NCBI GenBank assembly: GCA_947496175.1 | Contig: CANMBU010000003.1 | Span: forward strand, 62,001 to 126,000 | Length of the DNA stretch: 64,000 nt | From: an uncultured Roseovarius sp. | GTDB lineage: Bacteria > Pseudomonadota > Alphaproteobacteria > Rhodobacterales > Rhodobacteraceae | Direction: 5' to 3' | Shown here: positions 9,513-17,359 of the stretch, in pieces | How the letters are laid out: each line of letters opens with the position of its first letter | How positions within the stretch are numbered: position 1 is the first letter of the stretch | Notes under the pieces: model-generated | The model's input: only the letters and a program-made list of their open reading frames with translations | The model's database searches: none | What the model was told of the DNA's origin: nothing | Program-made: the position numbers and the translations under genes

Positions 9513-9922
9513 GATGCCGGGCGGCATATCTGCGGGCGCTTGTCGCGGCCTGCCTGATATCGGGCCCGGCATCGAGCGCGATGGCGGCGGAGGAGGCTCC
9601 CATCGCGCTCCCTTCGGGGCTTGAGGCGCATTTGCAGGAAACGATTTCCGACCAGCCGGGCAGTGGCCTTGTCTATCGCTTTCGCTTTGTCGCGCCCGCG
9701 TTCACCGGGCAGGAGGACTTTGAAGTGCAGACCGCTGATCTGGAGCATCTGTGCAACGATTACGCCCTGCCGCGGATCCCCAAACTTGGCCCGAAACCCG
9801 ACAGGATTGTGATATCCCTGGCCGATCAATCGTCAGAATTCGGACGTTTTGACCCCGATGTGATGCAGATTTTCGAGACGTTTTCGCTGCAAAGCGGCAC
9901 CTGTATCTTGGAGCTGTTCTGA
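9509..9922 (+). CDS. Small periplasmic protein (possibly DUF6497-type)
   Basis: 137 residues beginning with an arginine-containing signal peptide that ends near SSAMA. The mature domain has two cysteines (EHLCNDYALP and SGTCILELF) and ends in ILELF. I associate the pattern DRIVISLADQSSEFGR with a Rhodobacteraceae DUF6497 family, but only from memory. It is the last gene of the overlapping series that begins behind pccB. Function unknown. Confidence 0.7.
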   Translation: MRCRAAYLRALVAACLISGPASSAMAAEEAPIALPSGLEAHLQETISDQPGSGLVYRFRFVAPAFTGQEDFEVQTADLEHLCNDYALPRIPKLGPKPDRIVISLADQSSEFGRFDPDVMQIFETFSLQSGTCILELF

Positions 9923-10040
9923 TGCAAACACAACATCTTGCGGCTCAATCCTTAGGCATCACTACGTTTGAGGCTTTCGAGTCACAGACGTCATGCTTTG
10001 ATGTGCGTGCATATCAAATGCCATATTGCTCCGGTATGTT

Positions 10041-10073
10041 GAGGGGTGGTTGCGAATACGCCAACCACACCTC
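10041..10073 (+). other. Hairpin in the leader of the small lipoprotein gene
   Basis: GAGGGGTGGTTG at 10041-10052 pairs with CAACCACACCTC at 10062-10073 with one mismatch. It lies within the 214-base gap between 9922 and 10137, otherwise empty of genes. It could stabilise the lipoprotein mRNA leader or end the preceding operon; there is no T-run. Confidence 0.4.
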
Positions 10074-10136
10074 GGAAGACGAGCAGGCGGGGCGCGAGAC
10101 GTGTCGTCTGTTCACGTACAGAGACAGGAGACTAAC

Positions 10137-10277
10137 ATGTCGAACAGTATCAAGGGCCTTATGGCTCTGGCCCTCGTGGCCTTCGTGGCAGCCTGCGCCC
10201 AGCAGGAAGAAGAATTTGTCGTGGTTGACCCAGAGCCGATCTCGACTGAGCCGGAGTTCACTGGCAAGCTTAAGTAA
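10137..10277 (+). CDS. Very small lipoprotein (46 residues)
   Basis: An ATG at 10137 with AGGAG upstream opens a 46-residue frame: a hydrophobic signal (KGLMALALVAFVA) followed by the lipobox AAC. The cysteine at about residue 20 would be lipidated. The mature peptide is short, acidic and proline-containing (EEEFVVVDPEP). Followed by a strong hairpin, it is probably a single-gene transcript. Comparable tiny entericidin-like or hypothetical lipoproteins occur in Rhodobacteraceae; function unknown. Confidence 0.75.
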   Translation: MSNSIKGLMALALVAFVAACAQQEEEFVVVDPEPISTEPEFTGKLK

Positions 10278-10294
10278 GGTCTTTGACCTTGTGT

Positions 10295-10320
10295 CAGGGC
10301 AGGCCTTCGGGCCTGTCCTG
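10295..10320 (+). terminator. Hairpin with UUCG tetraloop after the small lipoprotein gene
   Basis: An 11-bp stem (10295-10305 with 10310-10320, one G-T pair) closed by TTCG inside a C-G pair, an especially stable tetraloop. It lies 18 bases after the lipoprotein stop. No T-run follows, so it may protect the 3' end or act as a Rho-dependent or weak terminator. Confidence 0.6.
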
Positions 10321-10361
10321 AGACCGATCCAGCGGGTCCTTCGCACAAGCGGAGGTGGATC

Positions 10362-10721
10362 ATGCTAAAACACCGCGGCTTTCCCGGGCGCCTTCCTGGC
10401 ACTGATTTTCAATTTACTATCCGACGTGCAAACCCCAAGGGTGTCACCCCTTTGGTGGCGCGGGAACGTTTTCGTGATCGCAGACCCGCGGACCGAAGGG
10501 CCGATGCGGCGTTCATGCGCGCCTTATGGGAACATTTCGGCGATCAGCCTTTTGAGCGCGGCAATCTGGATGCGGGACGACTCAGCTGGCTTTTTGGCCG
10601 CGAAGTGCGCCCGGCTGAGGAGCCGTTTGACCCCGAAAGCTATGATGCGCTGCTGATTCTGGACGTGGCCGTGGCGCGCGCCTCTTTCCCCGAAGCCTTT
10701 GAAGAAGGGGAATTTTCGTGA
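10362..10721 (+). CDS. Conserved-type hypothetical protein, 119 residues
   Basis: Soluble, arginine- and acid-rich, no signal peptide or membrane segment. The ATG at 10362 has GGAGGTGGATC just before it, a good ribosome site. The N-terminal half is basic (RRANPKGVTPLVARERFRDRR) and the C-terminal half acidic, ending FEEGEFS. It lies between two small lipoprotein genes. A long 833-residue frame starting at 10718 on this strand is not real: it runs antisense through the porin gene. No family recognised. Confidence 0.65.
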   Translation: MLKHRGFPGRLPGTDFQFTIRRANPKGVTPLVARERFRDRRPADRRADAAFMRALWEHFGDQPFERGNLDAGRLSWLFGREVRPAEEPFDPESYDALLILDVAVARASFPEAFEEGEFS

Positions 10722-11097
10722 ATTTTGCGCAAAATACCCCTCGGACAAGCATATTCTTGCCTATAGGTTGCGGGAATACGCAAATTACAGCCGACTTTGA
10801 ACCTTGTAGTTCAGCACCCTTGGCGCGGGGCGCAACCACCGCCATATTGAAGCTCATAGACGTGGCCTTCCCCCAATGGGCCAACACACACCGTCTATAC
10901 CGTTACCCTTACCCTAATGGGCGGCTTCGTACTATTTTGTACGGGCCGCCCAATTCTTTTGGGCGTGCGCGGATTGCCACCCACGCTCGGCGATCCCTTG
11001 CGCAAAAACGCAAAAAGCACATATATATAGTTCAAGCCGGAACAAAACCGGCGATATATGCGTTGATCAACAGCGCTACATATAGAGGCACATCGAT
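10722..11097. other. 376-base region without a gene; contains a terminator-like inverted repeat
   Basis: I see no credible protein here. An inverted repeat at 10919-10951 (GGGCGG...CCGCCC with an interrupted inner stem around CGTAC/GTACG) is followed by AATTCTTTT and may terminate the 10362 gene. A smaller hairpin, GCCGG/CCGGC near 11037-11053, lies in the probable leader of the lipoprotein gene at 11098. Confidence 0.5.
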
Positions 11098-11307
11098 ATG
11101 CAACTTACAAAATCTTTCCCGTGCGCGCTCGTGCTGCTTGGTACGCTCGCGGCCTGTGGTGACACGGCTGGTGAACAAGCTCTTATCGGCGGTGCGGCCG
11201 GTGTGGGCACGGCGGCTGTTGTTGGTGGCTCACTGGTCACCGGCGCTGTTGTCGGTGCCGGCGCCAACGTGGCCTATTGCCAGCTCACAGACGCCAACTG
11301 CAACTAA
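11098..11307 (+). CDS. Small glycine-rich lipoprotein (69 residues)
   Basis: Signal peptide with lipobox LAAC (cysteine near residue 21). The mature part is a glycine/alanine/valine-rich segment (IGGAAGVGTAAVVGGSLVTG) resembling the glycine-zipper of small outer-membrane or envelope lipoproteins, then a two-cysteine tail (YCQLTDANC). GAGG lies about 10 bases before the ATG. It lies upstream of and convergent with the porin gene. A structural or envelope-stress role is plausible for glycine-zipper lipoproteins but is inference. Confidence 0.8.
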   Translation: MQLTKSFPCALVLLGTLAACGDTAGEQALIGGAAGVGTAAVVGGSLVTGAVVGAGANVAYCQLTDANCN

Positions 11308-11504
11308 GCAAGCCCTGCGCTCCAGCAGGGTAACGAGCTCTTCAAACGCGTCGCGGACCAGAGCACGAGTTCTTTGGTCGCACAGCTTTTTGCGCAAAGA
11401 CGATTCTTTTTCGCGAAGACTAAGAACCGACATGTGTCGCGCACAAGGCATTAGCCCGGCCCTTCCTGCGTGCCACGGCAAAGCCGTGTGGCATGAAGAC
11501 GTTG

Positions 11505-11543
11505 AGAAAAACCGCCAGATGTGTGTGGCACCCATCTGGCGGT
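11505..11543 (-). terminator. Rho-independent terminator of the porin gene
   Basis: On the minus strand a perfect 11-bp stem (ACCGCCAGATG with CATCTGGCGGT, 11533-11543 and 11511-11521) with an 11-nt loop is followed by TTTTC. It lies 59 bases after the porin stop. The surrounding 295-base gap (11308-11602) also has short hairpins at 11313-11330 and about 11469-11494 without T-runs. Confidence 0.85.
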
Positions 11544-11602
11544 GTCGGTCAAAGCATGCAGAGGCAGACTGGCCCCGGGACAATGCATGCTCTGTCATAG
11601 GT

Positions 11603-12877
11603 TTAGAACCTCAAAGTCGCCGAGAAACCGAGGCGATCTGCGTCTTCGGAAAAAGCGTCACCTTCGATATCTGCGAAGATGTACTCAAAGCCCAAGGTGA
11701 AGTTTTCTACTGGTGTGTAGAAGGCGTTCACGTGGACGGTTTGGACCTCGTCAAAGGCGTTCCCTGCGACCACAGTTTCCAGCCCGTAGTTGGCATACCC
11801 GTAAGCGACACCAACATTCCACTTATCACCGAGATCCTGACGAAACTCGAGCGTAAATGCATCGACGTCGTTGTCAGTCCCAAGAGCGTCTGGATCCCCG
11901 CCAGGGCCGATCAACAGGTTGCCGAGATTGTCGCCATGCGTGTATGTGCCGGTGAAAGTACCGCCTTGCCAAGGCGAAACGCTGCCCGAGACTGTGACGC
12001 CGTAGGTATCAACATCGCCCACTGGTGTTGGTCGTGTGCCAATCAAACCAGCAGCACGTACCGAAAAGCGATCCTGGCCGTAGAAGGCCGCTGCGGTGAG
12101 AACCGGGTCTTCGGAGTTTTCACCGCCGTTGGCCTCCTCAAGCGACGCCGAGAGTCGCAAGCCGGTGCCTGTATCGTAGGTGTAACGGACCTGTGGAACG
12201 CGCGCGAAGGTGATGCCCACTGGACCTTCGAAGTCCGCCGTGGTGGGGTAGTGCGTCAAAGGCATGAAGTTGGTCCAGAACTGGCCCAAAAGGACTTCGC
12301 TGTTGCCTGTCTTGTAGCGGATGTTCGCATGACGCAGGCGCAGGTCTGGCGACGTGGTGCTCGCATCTTCGCTGAACAAATCGAATTCAAGCTGCGTGCT
12401 GAACGTCCCAATTCCGGTATCCGATTTACTGCGGATGCCAAAACGCGACACACGGACGCTTTGCTCGAAATCACCACTGGTCTCATTTGCCGGGTCCAAC
12501 AAAGCGGATGGATCCGACGTGTCGCCTTGCGAAAAGTCGAAGTCGTAGAACGCTTCTGCGCGGACGAAACCATAAATGGTGACCTTGGTTTGCTCACTGA
12601 GCGCAAAGCTCAAGCGGCCCAGGCCTTCCCGTCCAGAGATTTGATCCGGATCACCAAGAGACTCCGCGCGCGGCAGAATAAAGCTGCCCAAGTTTGGTAT
12701 TGCACCGGGCAGAGTTTGACGCTGTGGCTTGGTCTGCTGTGCTTCCAACTGTGCCTGCTGAGCTTCAAGTGCGTCAATTCTGTCTCGCAGTTCTTGCAGC
12801 TCGTCGGCGGTAGCCAACGACGCAGTAGCAAAAAGGCTGGCAATGCATACACCAGCCTTGAGTTTAAAGTGGTTCAT
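11603..12877 (-). CDS. DcaP-like outer-membrane porin
   Basis: 424 residues. The start at 12877 has GGAGGG at ideal spacing and is followed by a signal peptide (KAGVCIASLFATASLATA). Next comes a coiled-coil stretch (ELQELRDRIDALEAQQ) as in trimeric DcaP-like porins, then alternating beta-strand sequence, ending in ...SATLRF with the C-terminal phenylalanine expected for Bam-assembled barrels. It probably admits small anionic or dicarboxylate-type substrates through the outer membrane. It sits between pccB and pccA and is divergent from pccA, with a shared 334-base promoter region, so a link to short-chain acid uptake is possible but unproven. Confidence 0.88.
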   Translation of the reverse strand: MNHFKLKAGVCIASLFATASLATADELQELRDRIDALEAQQAQLEAQQTKPQRQTLPGAIPNLGSFILPRAESLGDPDQISGREGLGRLSFALSEQTKVTIYGFVRAEAFYDFDFSQGDTSDPSALLDPANETSGDFEQSVRVSRFGIRSKSDTGIGTFSTQLEFDLFSEDASTTSPDLRLRHANIRYKTGNSEVLLGQFWTNFMPLTHYPTTADFEGPVGITFARVPQVRYTYDTGTGLRLSASLEEANGGENSEDPVLTAAAFYGQDRFSVRAAGLIGTRPTPVGDVDTYGVTVSGSVSPWQGGTFTGTYTHGDNLGNLLIGPGGDPDALGTDNDVDAFTLEFRQDLGDKWNVGVAYGYANYGLETVVAGNAFDEVQTVHVNAFYTPVENFTLGFEYIFADIEGDAFSEDADRLGFSATLRF

Positions 12878-13211
12878 AATCCCTCCAAAGGCTTCTTCCG
12901 CGCAGAGTGCGTGTGTCCGCAACGTGCTAGAGGATTGGCGGTTTCAGAAATGACGCTGTTTGAAATTTTTTTGATAAATTTTGCTTTGACATATGTAACT
13001 GTTGCCAATTTGAAAACAATTTACACAAGTAAAAACAAGTATTTAATATCATCATGCCCAATAACATCTACGAGAGGCAGACTTCCATGGCATCAGGCGT
13101 TTCACGCTTCACTGACGTTAAACTGGTCTGCATACAGGGCTCGAATCATCGAAACCATCACACTCCGACCGCTCCTTGAGGCGGTCCTCCAACCGACAGA
13201 AAGACGTCTTC
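12878..13211. promoter_or_regulatory. Divergent promoter region of porin and pccA
   Basis: AT-rich gap with no gene. A TTGACA hexamer at 12986-12991 could be a -35 element toward pccA, but the matching -10 is poor. An inverted repeat GACCGC (13167-13172) / GCGGTC (13181-13186) lies just upstream of pccA and could affect translation. I see no TTTGCAAA box here, unlike the pccB promoter. Confidence 0.5.
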
Positions 13212-15257
13212 ATGTTTAACAAGATCCTGATCGCCAACCGTGGCGAAATTGCCTGCCGCGTTATCAAGACAGCGCGCAAAATGGGTATTGCGACGGTGGC
13301 CATCTACTCCGACGCTGACCGCAACGCACTGCATGTGAAGATGGCGGATGAGGCGGTGCACATCGGCCCACCTGCGGCGTCAGAATCTTACATCGTGATC
13401 GACAAGGTTATGGCCGCGATCAAGGAAACCGGCGCCGAGGCGGTGCATCCGGGCTATGGGTTTCTCTCGGAGAACCCCAAATTCGCAGAAGCGCTGGAAG
13501 CTGCTGGTGTCGCCTTTATCGGACCACCTAAAACTGCGATTGAGGCGATGGGCGACAAGATCACCTCAAAGAAAATCGCTCAGGAAGCCAATGTCAGCAC
13601 AGTGCCGGGGTACATGGGCCTGATTGAGGATGCCGATGAGGCGGTGAAGATTTCCAATGAGATTGGGTATCCTGTGATGATCAAGGCCTCCGCGGGCGGT
13701 GGCGGCAAGGGCATGCGCATCGCCTGGAGCGATGACGAGGCGCGTGAGGGGTTTCAAAGCTCGAAAAATGAGGCGGCGAATTCTTTTGGCGATGACCGCA
13801 TTTTCATAGAGAAATTCGTCACGCAGCCGCGCCATATCGAAATTCAGGTGCTCTGTGACCAGCACGGAAATGGCGTGTTCCTGCATGAGCGCGAATGCTC
13901 AATTCAGCGCCGCAATCAGAAGGTGGTTGAGGAGGCTCCAAGCCCGTTTCTCGATGAGAAGACCCGCAAGGCCATGGGCGAGCAGTCTTTGGCGCTAGCC
14001 CATGCGGTGGGCTATGCCAGTGCCGGGACGGTGGAATTCATCGTGGATGGGGACAAGAATTTCTACTTCCTGGAGATGAACACCCGCCTGCAGGTGGAAC
14101 ACCCTGTGACCGAGTTGATTACAGGCGTAGACCTTGTGGAGCAGATGATCCGCGTGGCGGCAGGCGAAAAGCTCAAGATCAAGCAAAGCGATCTGAAAAT
14201 CGGCGGCTGGGCGATTGAGAACCGGCTTTATGCCGAAGACCCCTATCGCGGGTTCCTGCCGTCGATTGGCCGTCTGACCCGGTATCGTCCGCCCGTTGAA
14301 GTGGCCGCAGGGCCAATGCTGAAGGCGGGCACCTGGCATGATGATGCGCCATCGGGAGAGACGGGTGTGCGCAACGATACCGGCGTCTATGAGGGCGGCG
14401 AGATCAGCATGTATTACGACCCTATGATCGCCAAGCTTTGTACCTGGGGGCCGGATCGCGCCTCGGCGATTGAAGCGATGCGCGTGGCGCTCGACAGTTT
14501 TGAGGTGGAAGGCATCGGGCACAACCTGCCCTTTGTGGCGGCCGTGATGGACCATCCGAAATTCATCTCGGGCGACATGACGACAGCCTTCATCGAAGAG
14601 GAATATCCCGAAGGATTTGAAGGGGTTGAGTTGGATGACGCCGCCCTGCGCCGGATCGCGGCAAGTGCGGCGGCCATGCACCGGGTGGCCGAAATTCGGC
14701 GCACCCGTGTGTCGGGCCGGATGGACAACCATGAACGCCATGTGGGCGAGGATTGGGTGGTGTCTCTGCAAGGACAGGATCACGCCGTAAAGATCGCGGC
14801 AGATCGCGATGGATCGACGGTAACCTTCGAGGATGGCACCAGCCACCGCGTGTCCAGCGACTGGACGCCGGGGGATCAGCTGGCCAAGCTGGACGTGGAC
14901 GGTGCGCCACTGGTTCTTAAGGTTGGTAAGGTTTCGGGTGGCTTCCGCATTCGCAATCGCGGCGCGGACATAAAAGTGCATGTGCGCACCCCGCGTCAGG
15001 CCGAATTGGCCACGTTAATGCCCGAGAAACTCCCGCCTGATACATCGAAAATGCTGCTCTGCCCGATGCCGGGCCTGATTGTGACTGTGAATGTCGCGGA
15101 AGGCGATGAGGTTCAGGAAGGGCAGGCGCTTTGCACGGTTGAGGCGATGAAGATGGAAAACATCCTGCGCGCCGAGAAGAAGGGCGTGGTGTCAAAGATC
15201 AATGCTGGTCCGGGCGATAGCCTGGCCGTGGATGACGTGATTATGGAGTTCGAATAA
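13212..15257 (+). CDS. pccA: Propionyl-CoA carboxylase alpha chain (biotin carboxylase + biotin carrier)
   Basis: 681 residues starting MFNKILIANRGEIACRV. Biotin carboxylase N-terminal domain, then ATP-grasp domain with the glycine-rich loop KASAGGGGKGMR (near residue 157), a biotin-transfer linker domain, and the C-terminal biotinyl domain with EAMKMEN, the lysine near residue 647 being the biotin site. It carboxylates biotin with ATP and bicarbonate for the PccB partner. I start at the ATG 13212 since homologs begin there; the frame is open 12 codons upstream. The ribosome site is weak. Confidence 0.97.
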   Translation: MFNKILIANRGEIACRVIKTARKMGIATVAIYSDADRNALHVKMADEAVHIGPPAASESYIVIDKVMAAIKETGAEAVHPGYGFLSENPKFAEALEAAGVAFIGPPKTAIEAMGDKITSKKIAQEANVSTVPGYMGLIEDADEAVKISNEIGYPVMIKASAGGGGKGMRIAWSDDEAREGFQSSKNEAANSFGDDRIFIEKFVTQPRHIEIQVLCDQHGNGVFLHERECSIQRRNQKVVEEAPSPFLDEKTRKAMGEQSLALAHAVGYASAGTVEFIVDGDKNFYFLEMNTRLQVEHPVTELITGVDLVEQMIRVAAGEKLKIKQSDLKIGGWAIENRLYAEDPYRGFLPSIGRLTRYRPPVEVAAGPMLKAGTWHDDAPSGETGVRNDTGVYEGGEISMYYDPMIAKLCTWGPDRASAIEAMRVALDSFEVEGIGHNLPFVAAVMDHPKFISGDMTTAFIEEEYPEGFEGVELDDAALRRIAASAAAMHRVAEIRRTRVSGRMDNHERHVGEDWVVSLQGQDHAVKIAADRDGSTVTFEDGTSHRVSSDWTPGDQLAKLDVDGAPLVLKVGKVSGGFRIRNRGADIKVHVRTPRQAELATLMPEKLPPDTSKMLLCPMPGLIVTVNVAEGDEVQEGQALCTVEAMKMENILRAEKKGVVSKINAGPGDSLAVDDVIMEFE

Positions 15258-15263
15258 CCCCAG

Positions 15264-15779
15264 ATGCCTTGCGCTGAACGGCATATTTTTCCGGCACTTT
15301 TGGCTGGTGCGTCCGTCCTGATGGGCTGTGCGCGGGATGATGAAGCATCCATGCGTGACAGGCTTTCGGCCTGGTTCATCCTGGGCGACACGCTGGCCTT
15401 TGCCTCAGAGCGGGGATGTGCTGCGGGGGCGTTTTTGGTCAAGGATGACACGCCTGCATCGGGTCTTCCGGTGGAACGCGATCTTGGGGCGATGTTGCGG
15501 TCTTTGCCGCGTTTTGGCGTGGCCGCGGTGGACGATCCTGCATTGTCCCCGGATGAGGCAATGCGCCAGGCGGCCAATACGGATCGCCCGGTCGGCATGG
15601 CCATGCGCCGCGCCGCATTAGAGGCGCGGGACTGCATGCAGGGGGATTTGGGGGCAGAGTTCCGGCGTCTTTTGACCCGGTCCGAGGCGGTCTTGGCCTA
15701 TCATAGCGAAGAACGCGCTGTGATGATGCTGGACCGGCCCAATCGGGTGCTGGTTGTGGCGATGGGGGCGGGCGAATGA
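15264..15779 (+). CDS. Probable lipoprotein, unknown function
   Basis: 171 residues; the N-terminal segment PALLAGASVLMGC ends in a lipobox-like MGC, so the protein is probably membrane-anchored and periplasmic. The rest is soluble and has two more cysteines (ERGCAAG, ARDCMQG). It begins 6 bases after pccA and is very likely co-transcribed with it. It ends 11 bases before the convergent DUF4174 gene. I do not recognise the family. Its placement between pccA and the mutase appears to be a neighbourhood feature, not evidence of function. Confidence 0.7.
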   Translation: MPCAERHIFPALLAGASVLMGCARDDEASMRDRLSAWFILGDTLAFASERGCAAGAFLVKDDTPASGLPVERDLGAMLRSLPRFGVAAVDDPALSPDEAMRQAANTDRPVGMAMRRAALEARDCMQGDLGAEFRRLLTRSEAVLAYHSEERAVMMLDRPNRVLVVAMGAGE

Positions 15780-15789
15780 CAGCGTTGGC

Positions 15790-16245
15790 TCAGCTTCCGC
15801 CGCGCCGATCGCGAATCTCCTGTTGCCGTGTGGGCAATTTGTCGATGGCACGGGTGATTTCACGCACATCCCACGGCAGTGGTTTGCGCAAGAATATCCG
15901 CCCGTCCTTGCCAATGAGCGCCAGCATGAAGCCGCGTGGATGCAGCTGTTCGCGCAAGGCAGAGCCGCTGCCTTTGTTAGGATCCGTCAAAACAATCACG
16001 TCACGCTCGCGCAACTCATCAAGGCCTTGGTTCAAAAACGCCATTTGCTGGATGAATCGCGGGTCTTCCGGACTGTCGGCAAACACAACAAGGGGCCTGT
16101 TTTTCCAGACAAATTCACTTAAATCGACACCATCACCGGAGAAAATGATCTCCGATGGCGTGGTTTTTGATGTTTCTGTAGCCTCTTCAGCAGACAAGCT
16201 TCCTGCCGTAAGCATCAGAAAAGACGTGGTTATCGCTCTTAACAT
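15790..16245 (-). CDS. DUF4174 domain protein, exported
   Basis: 151 residues starting at the ATG at 16245, with GGAGACAGGAG before it; a signal peptide (LRAITTSFLMLTAGSLSA) follows. The mature domain has a thioredoxin-fold look (RPLVVFADSPEDPRFIQQM, then ERDVIVLTD and LIGKDGRIFLRK), characteristic of DUF4174, but lacks a CxxC redox pair. It is the only minus-strand gene between pccA and the mutase. A periplasmic role is likely; the reaction is unknown. The longer frame to 16401 has no support. Confidence 0.8.
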   Translation of the reverse strand: MLRAITTSFLMLTAGSLSAEEATETSKTTPSEIIFSGDGVDLSEFVWKNRPLVVFADSPEDPRFIQQMAFLNQGLDELRERDVIVLTDPNKGSGSALREQLHPRGFMLALIGKDGRIFLRKPLPWDVREITRAIDKLPTRQQEIRDRRGGS

Positions 16246-16423
16246 GGGGTCTCCTGTCTCCAAAAATATAGGCGTGCAGAAGGAAAATGCGACGACAGAA
16301 TGCGTCGCAGGTCGAGAAAAATTTAACTTTAAGCCCCCGGTGAGGAATTCCAGCACAACATGGTGCGAATTCAATGCACATAACTTTGGTTTTGCGACCA
16401 CGGTGGGAAAGGGGTGCTTGGTT

Positions 16424-17359
16424 ATGGATATTAGGCTTCATCTGGGCGCACATCGAACGGCGAATACAAGCTTTCAGCACTATTTATTGGAAAACGCAGA
16501 TGTTTTGCGCAAATCGGGTCTGGTGGTCTGGGGGCCGAACCAAACACGTGGCGGGTTGTTGACCGGTGTGATTCCTGTGGAGGGGCGTCAATCACCCGCT
16601 GAGCAGTTGCACCGCGCCAAGTCCCGCATCGCGCTGAACCTGGCTGAGGCCGCGGCGACGGGTGCCAAGATGGTGCTTGTCACCGACGAAAACATGATCG
16701 GTGCGGCACGTCGCAACTTGCGGGATGAACGGCTCTATGCGGCGATTGGCGAACGCATGGCGCGGTTTTATGAGGCCTTCGACGGGCGGATCGGATCCGT
16801 ATCGCTGTCAGTCCGGAGCCAGGATACCTATTGGGCTTCGTCGCTGGCCTTTGCTGTGGCGCGTGGCCATAGGCTGCCATCGGCACGCGTTTCGCGGCAT
16901 CTGAGCCGGAACACACGCACCTGGCGTGATGTGATCACTGATTTGGCCTGCGCGCTGCCTGATGTGGCAATCAACGTGCTGCCCTTTGAGACATTTGGCG
17001 GTCTGCCCGAGGCACGTCTCAAGGCAGTGACCGGCCTGACTGATTTGCCGCGACGCGCGGCACGAGAATGGCTCAACCGCAGCCCGGATCTGCCCGTTCT
17101 GCGCAAAGCTATAGACGAAAGAGGCGGCGACAGTGGCCTTTTGCCGAACGGCACTGGGCGCTGGCTCCCGTTTGACAAAGAACAGGCCAGCGCGATGCGC
17201 GAAGCCTATGCCGATGACTTCTTCTGGCTTCGTGCCGGAGCGGAAGGCTTGGCAACACTGACAGAGAAAACATGGCCTGACACAAAGCGGTTTGAGCCGC
17301 AGGAGGCCAAGATGACCAGAGGACGATACCATGGGAAAGAACACAGACGCCTGGCGTGA
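16424..17359 (+). CDS. Sulfotransferase-like (P-loop fold) protein
   Basis: 311 residues starting at ATG 16424. The start [20 protein letters not shown] resembles the 5'-phosphosulfate-binding loop of PAPS sulfotransferases (normally GxPKTGTTS), but with a degenerate loop AHRTANTS, so PAPS binding is not certain. A central arginine-rich SVRSQDTYW segment could be the 3'-phosphate motif. The frame is open far upstream (to 15776), but that part is antisense to the DUF4174 gene. It overlaps the mutase start by 29 bases, an unusually long overlap implying coupled translation. Substrate unknown. Confidence 0.7.
   Translation: MDIRLHLGAHRTANTSFQHYLLENADVLRKSGLVVWGPNQTRGGLLTGVIPVEGRQSPAEQLHRAKSRIALNLAEAAATGAKMVLVTDENMIGAARRNLRDERLYAAIGERMARFYEAFDGRIGSVSLSVRSQDTYWASSLAFAVARGHRLPSARVSRHLSRNTRTWRDVITDLACALPDVAINVLPFETFGGLPEARLKAVTGLTDLPRRAAREWLNRSPDLPVLRKAIDERGGDSGLLPNGTGRWLPFDKEQASAMREAYADDFFWLRAGAEGLATLTEKTWPDTKRFEPQEAKMTRGRYHGKEHRRLA

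Noticed and set aside
12961..13020. TTTGC-containing AT-rich stretch as a PccR box for pccA/porin
   Set aside because: Only TTTGC followed by TTTGA is present; no full TTTGCAAA octamer or pair.
10718..13219. 833-residue open frame on the plus strand
   Set aside because: It runs antisense through the DcaP-like porin, whose signal peptide, coiled coil and C-terminal phenylalanine are convincing; the frame's own protein is low-complexity and basic.
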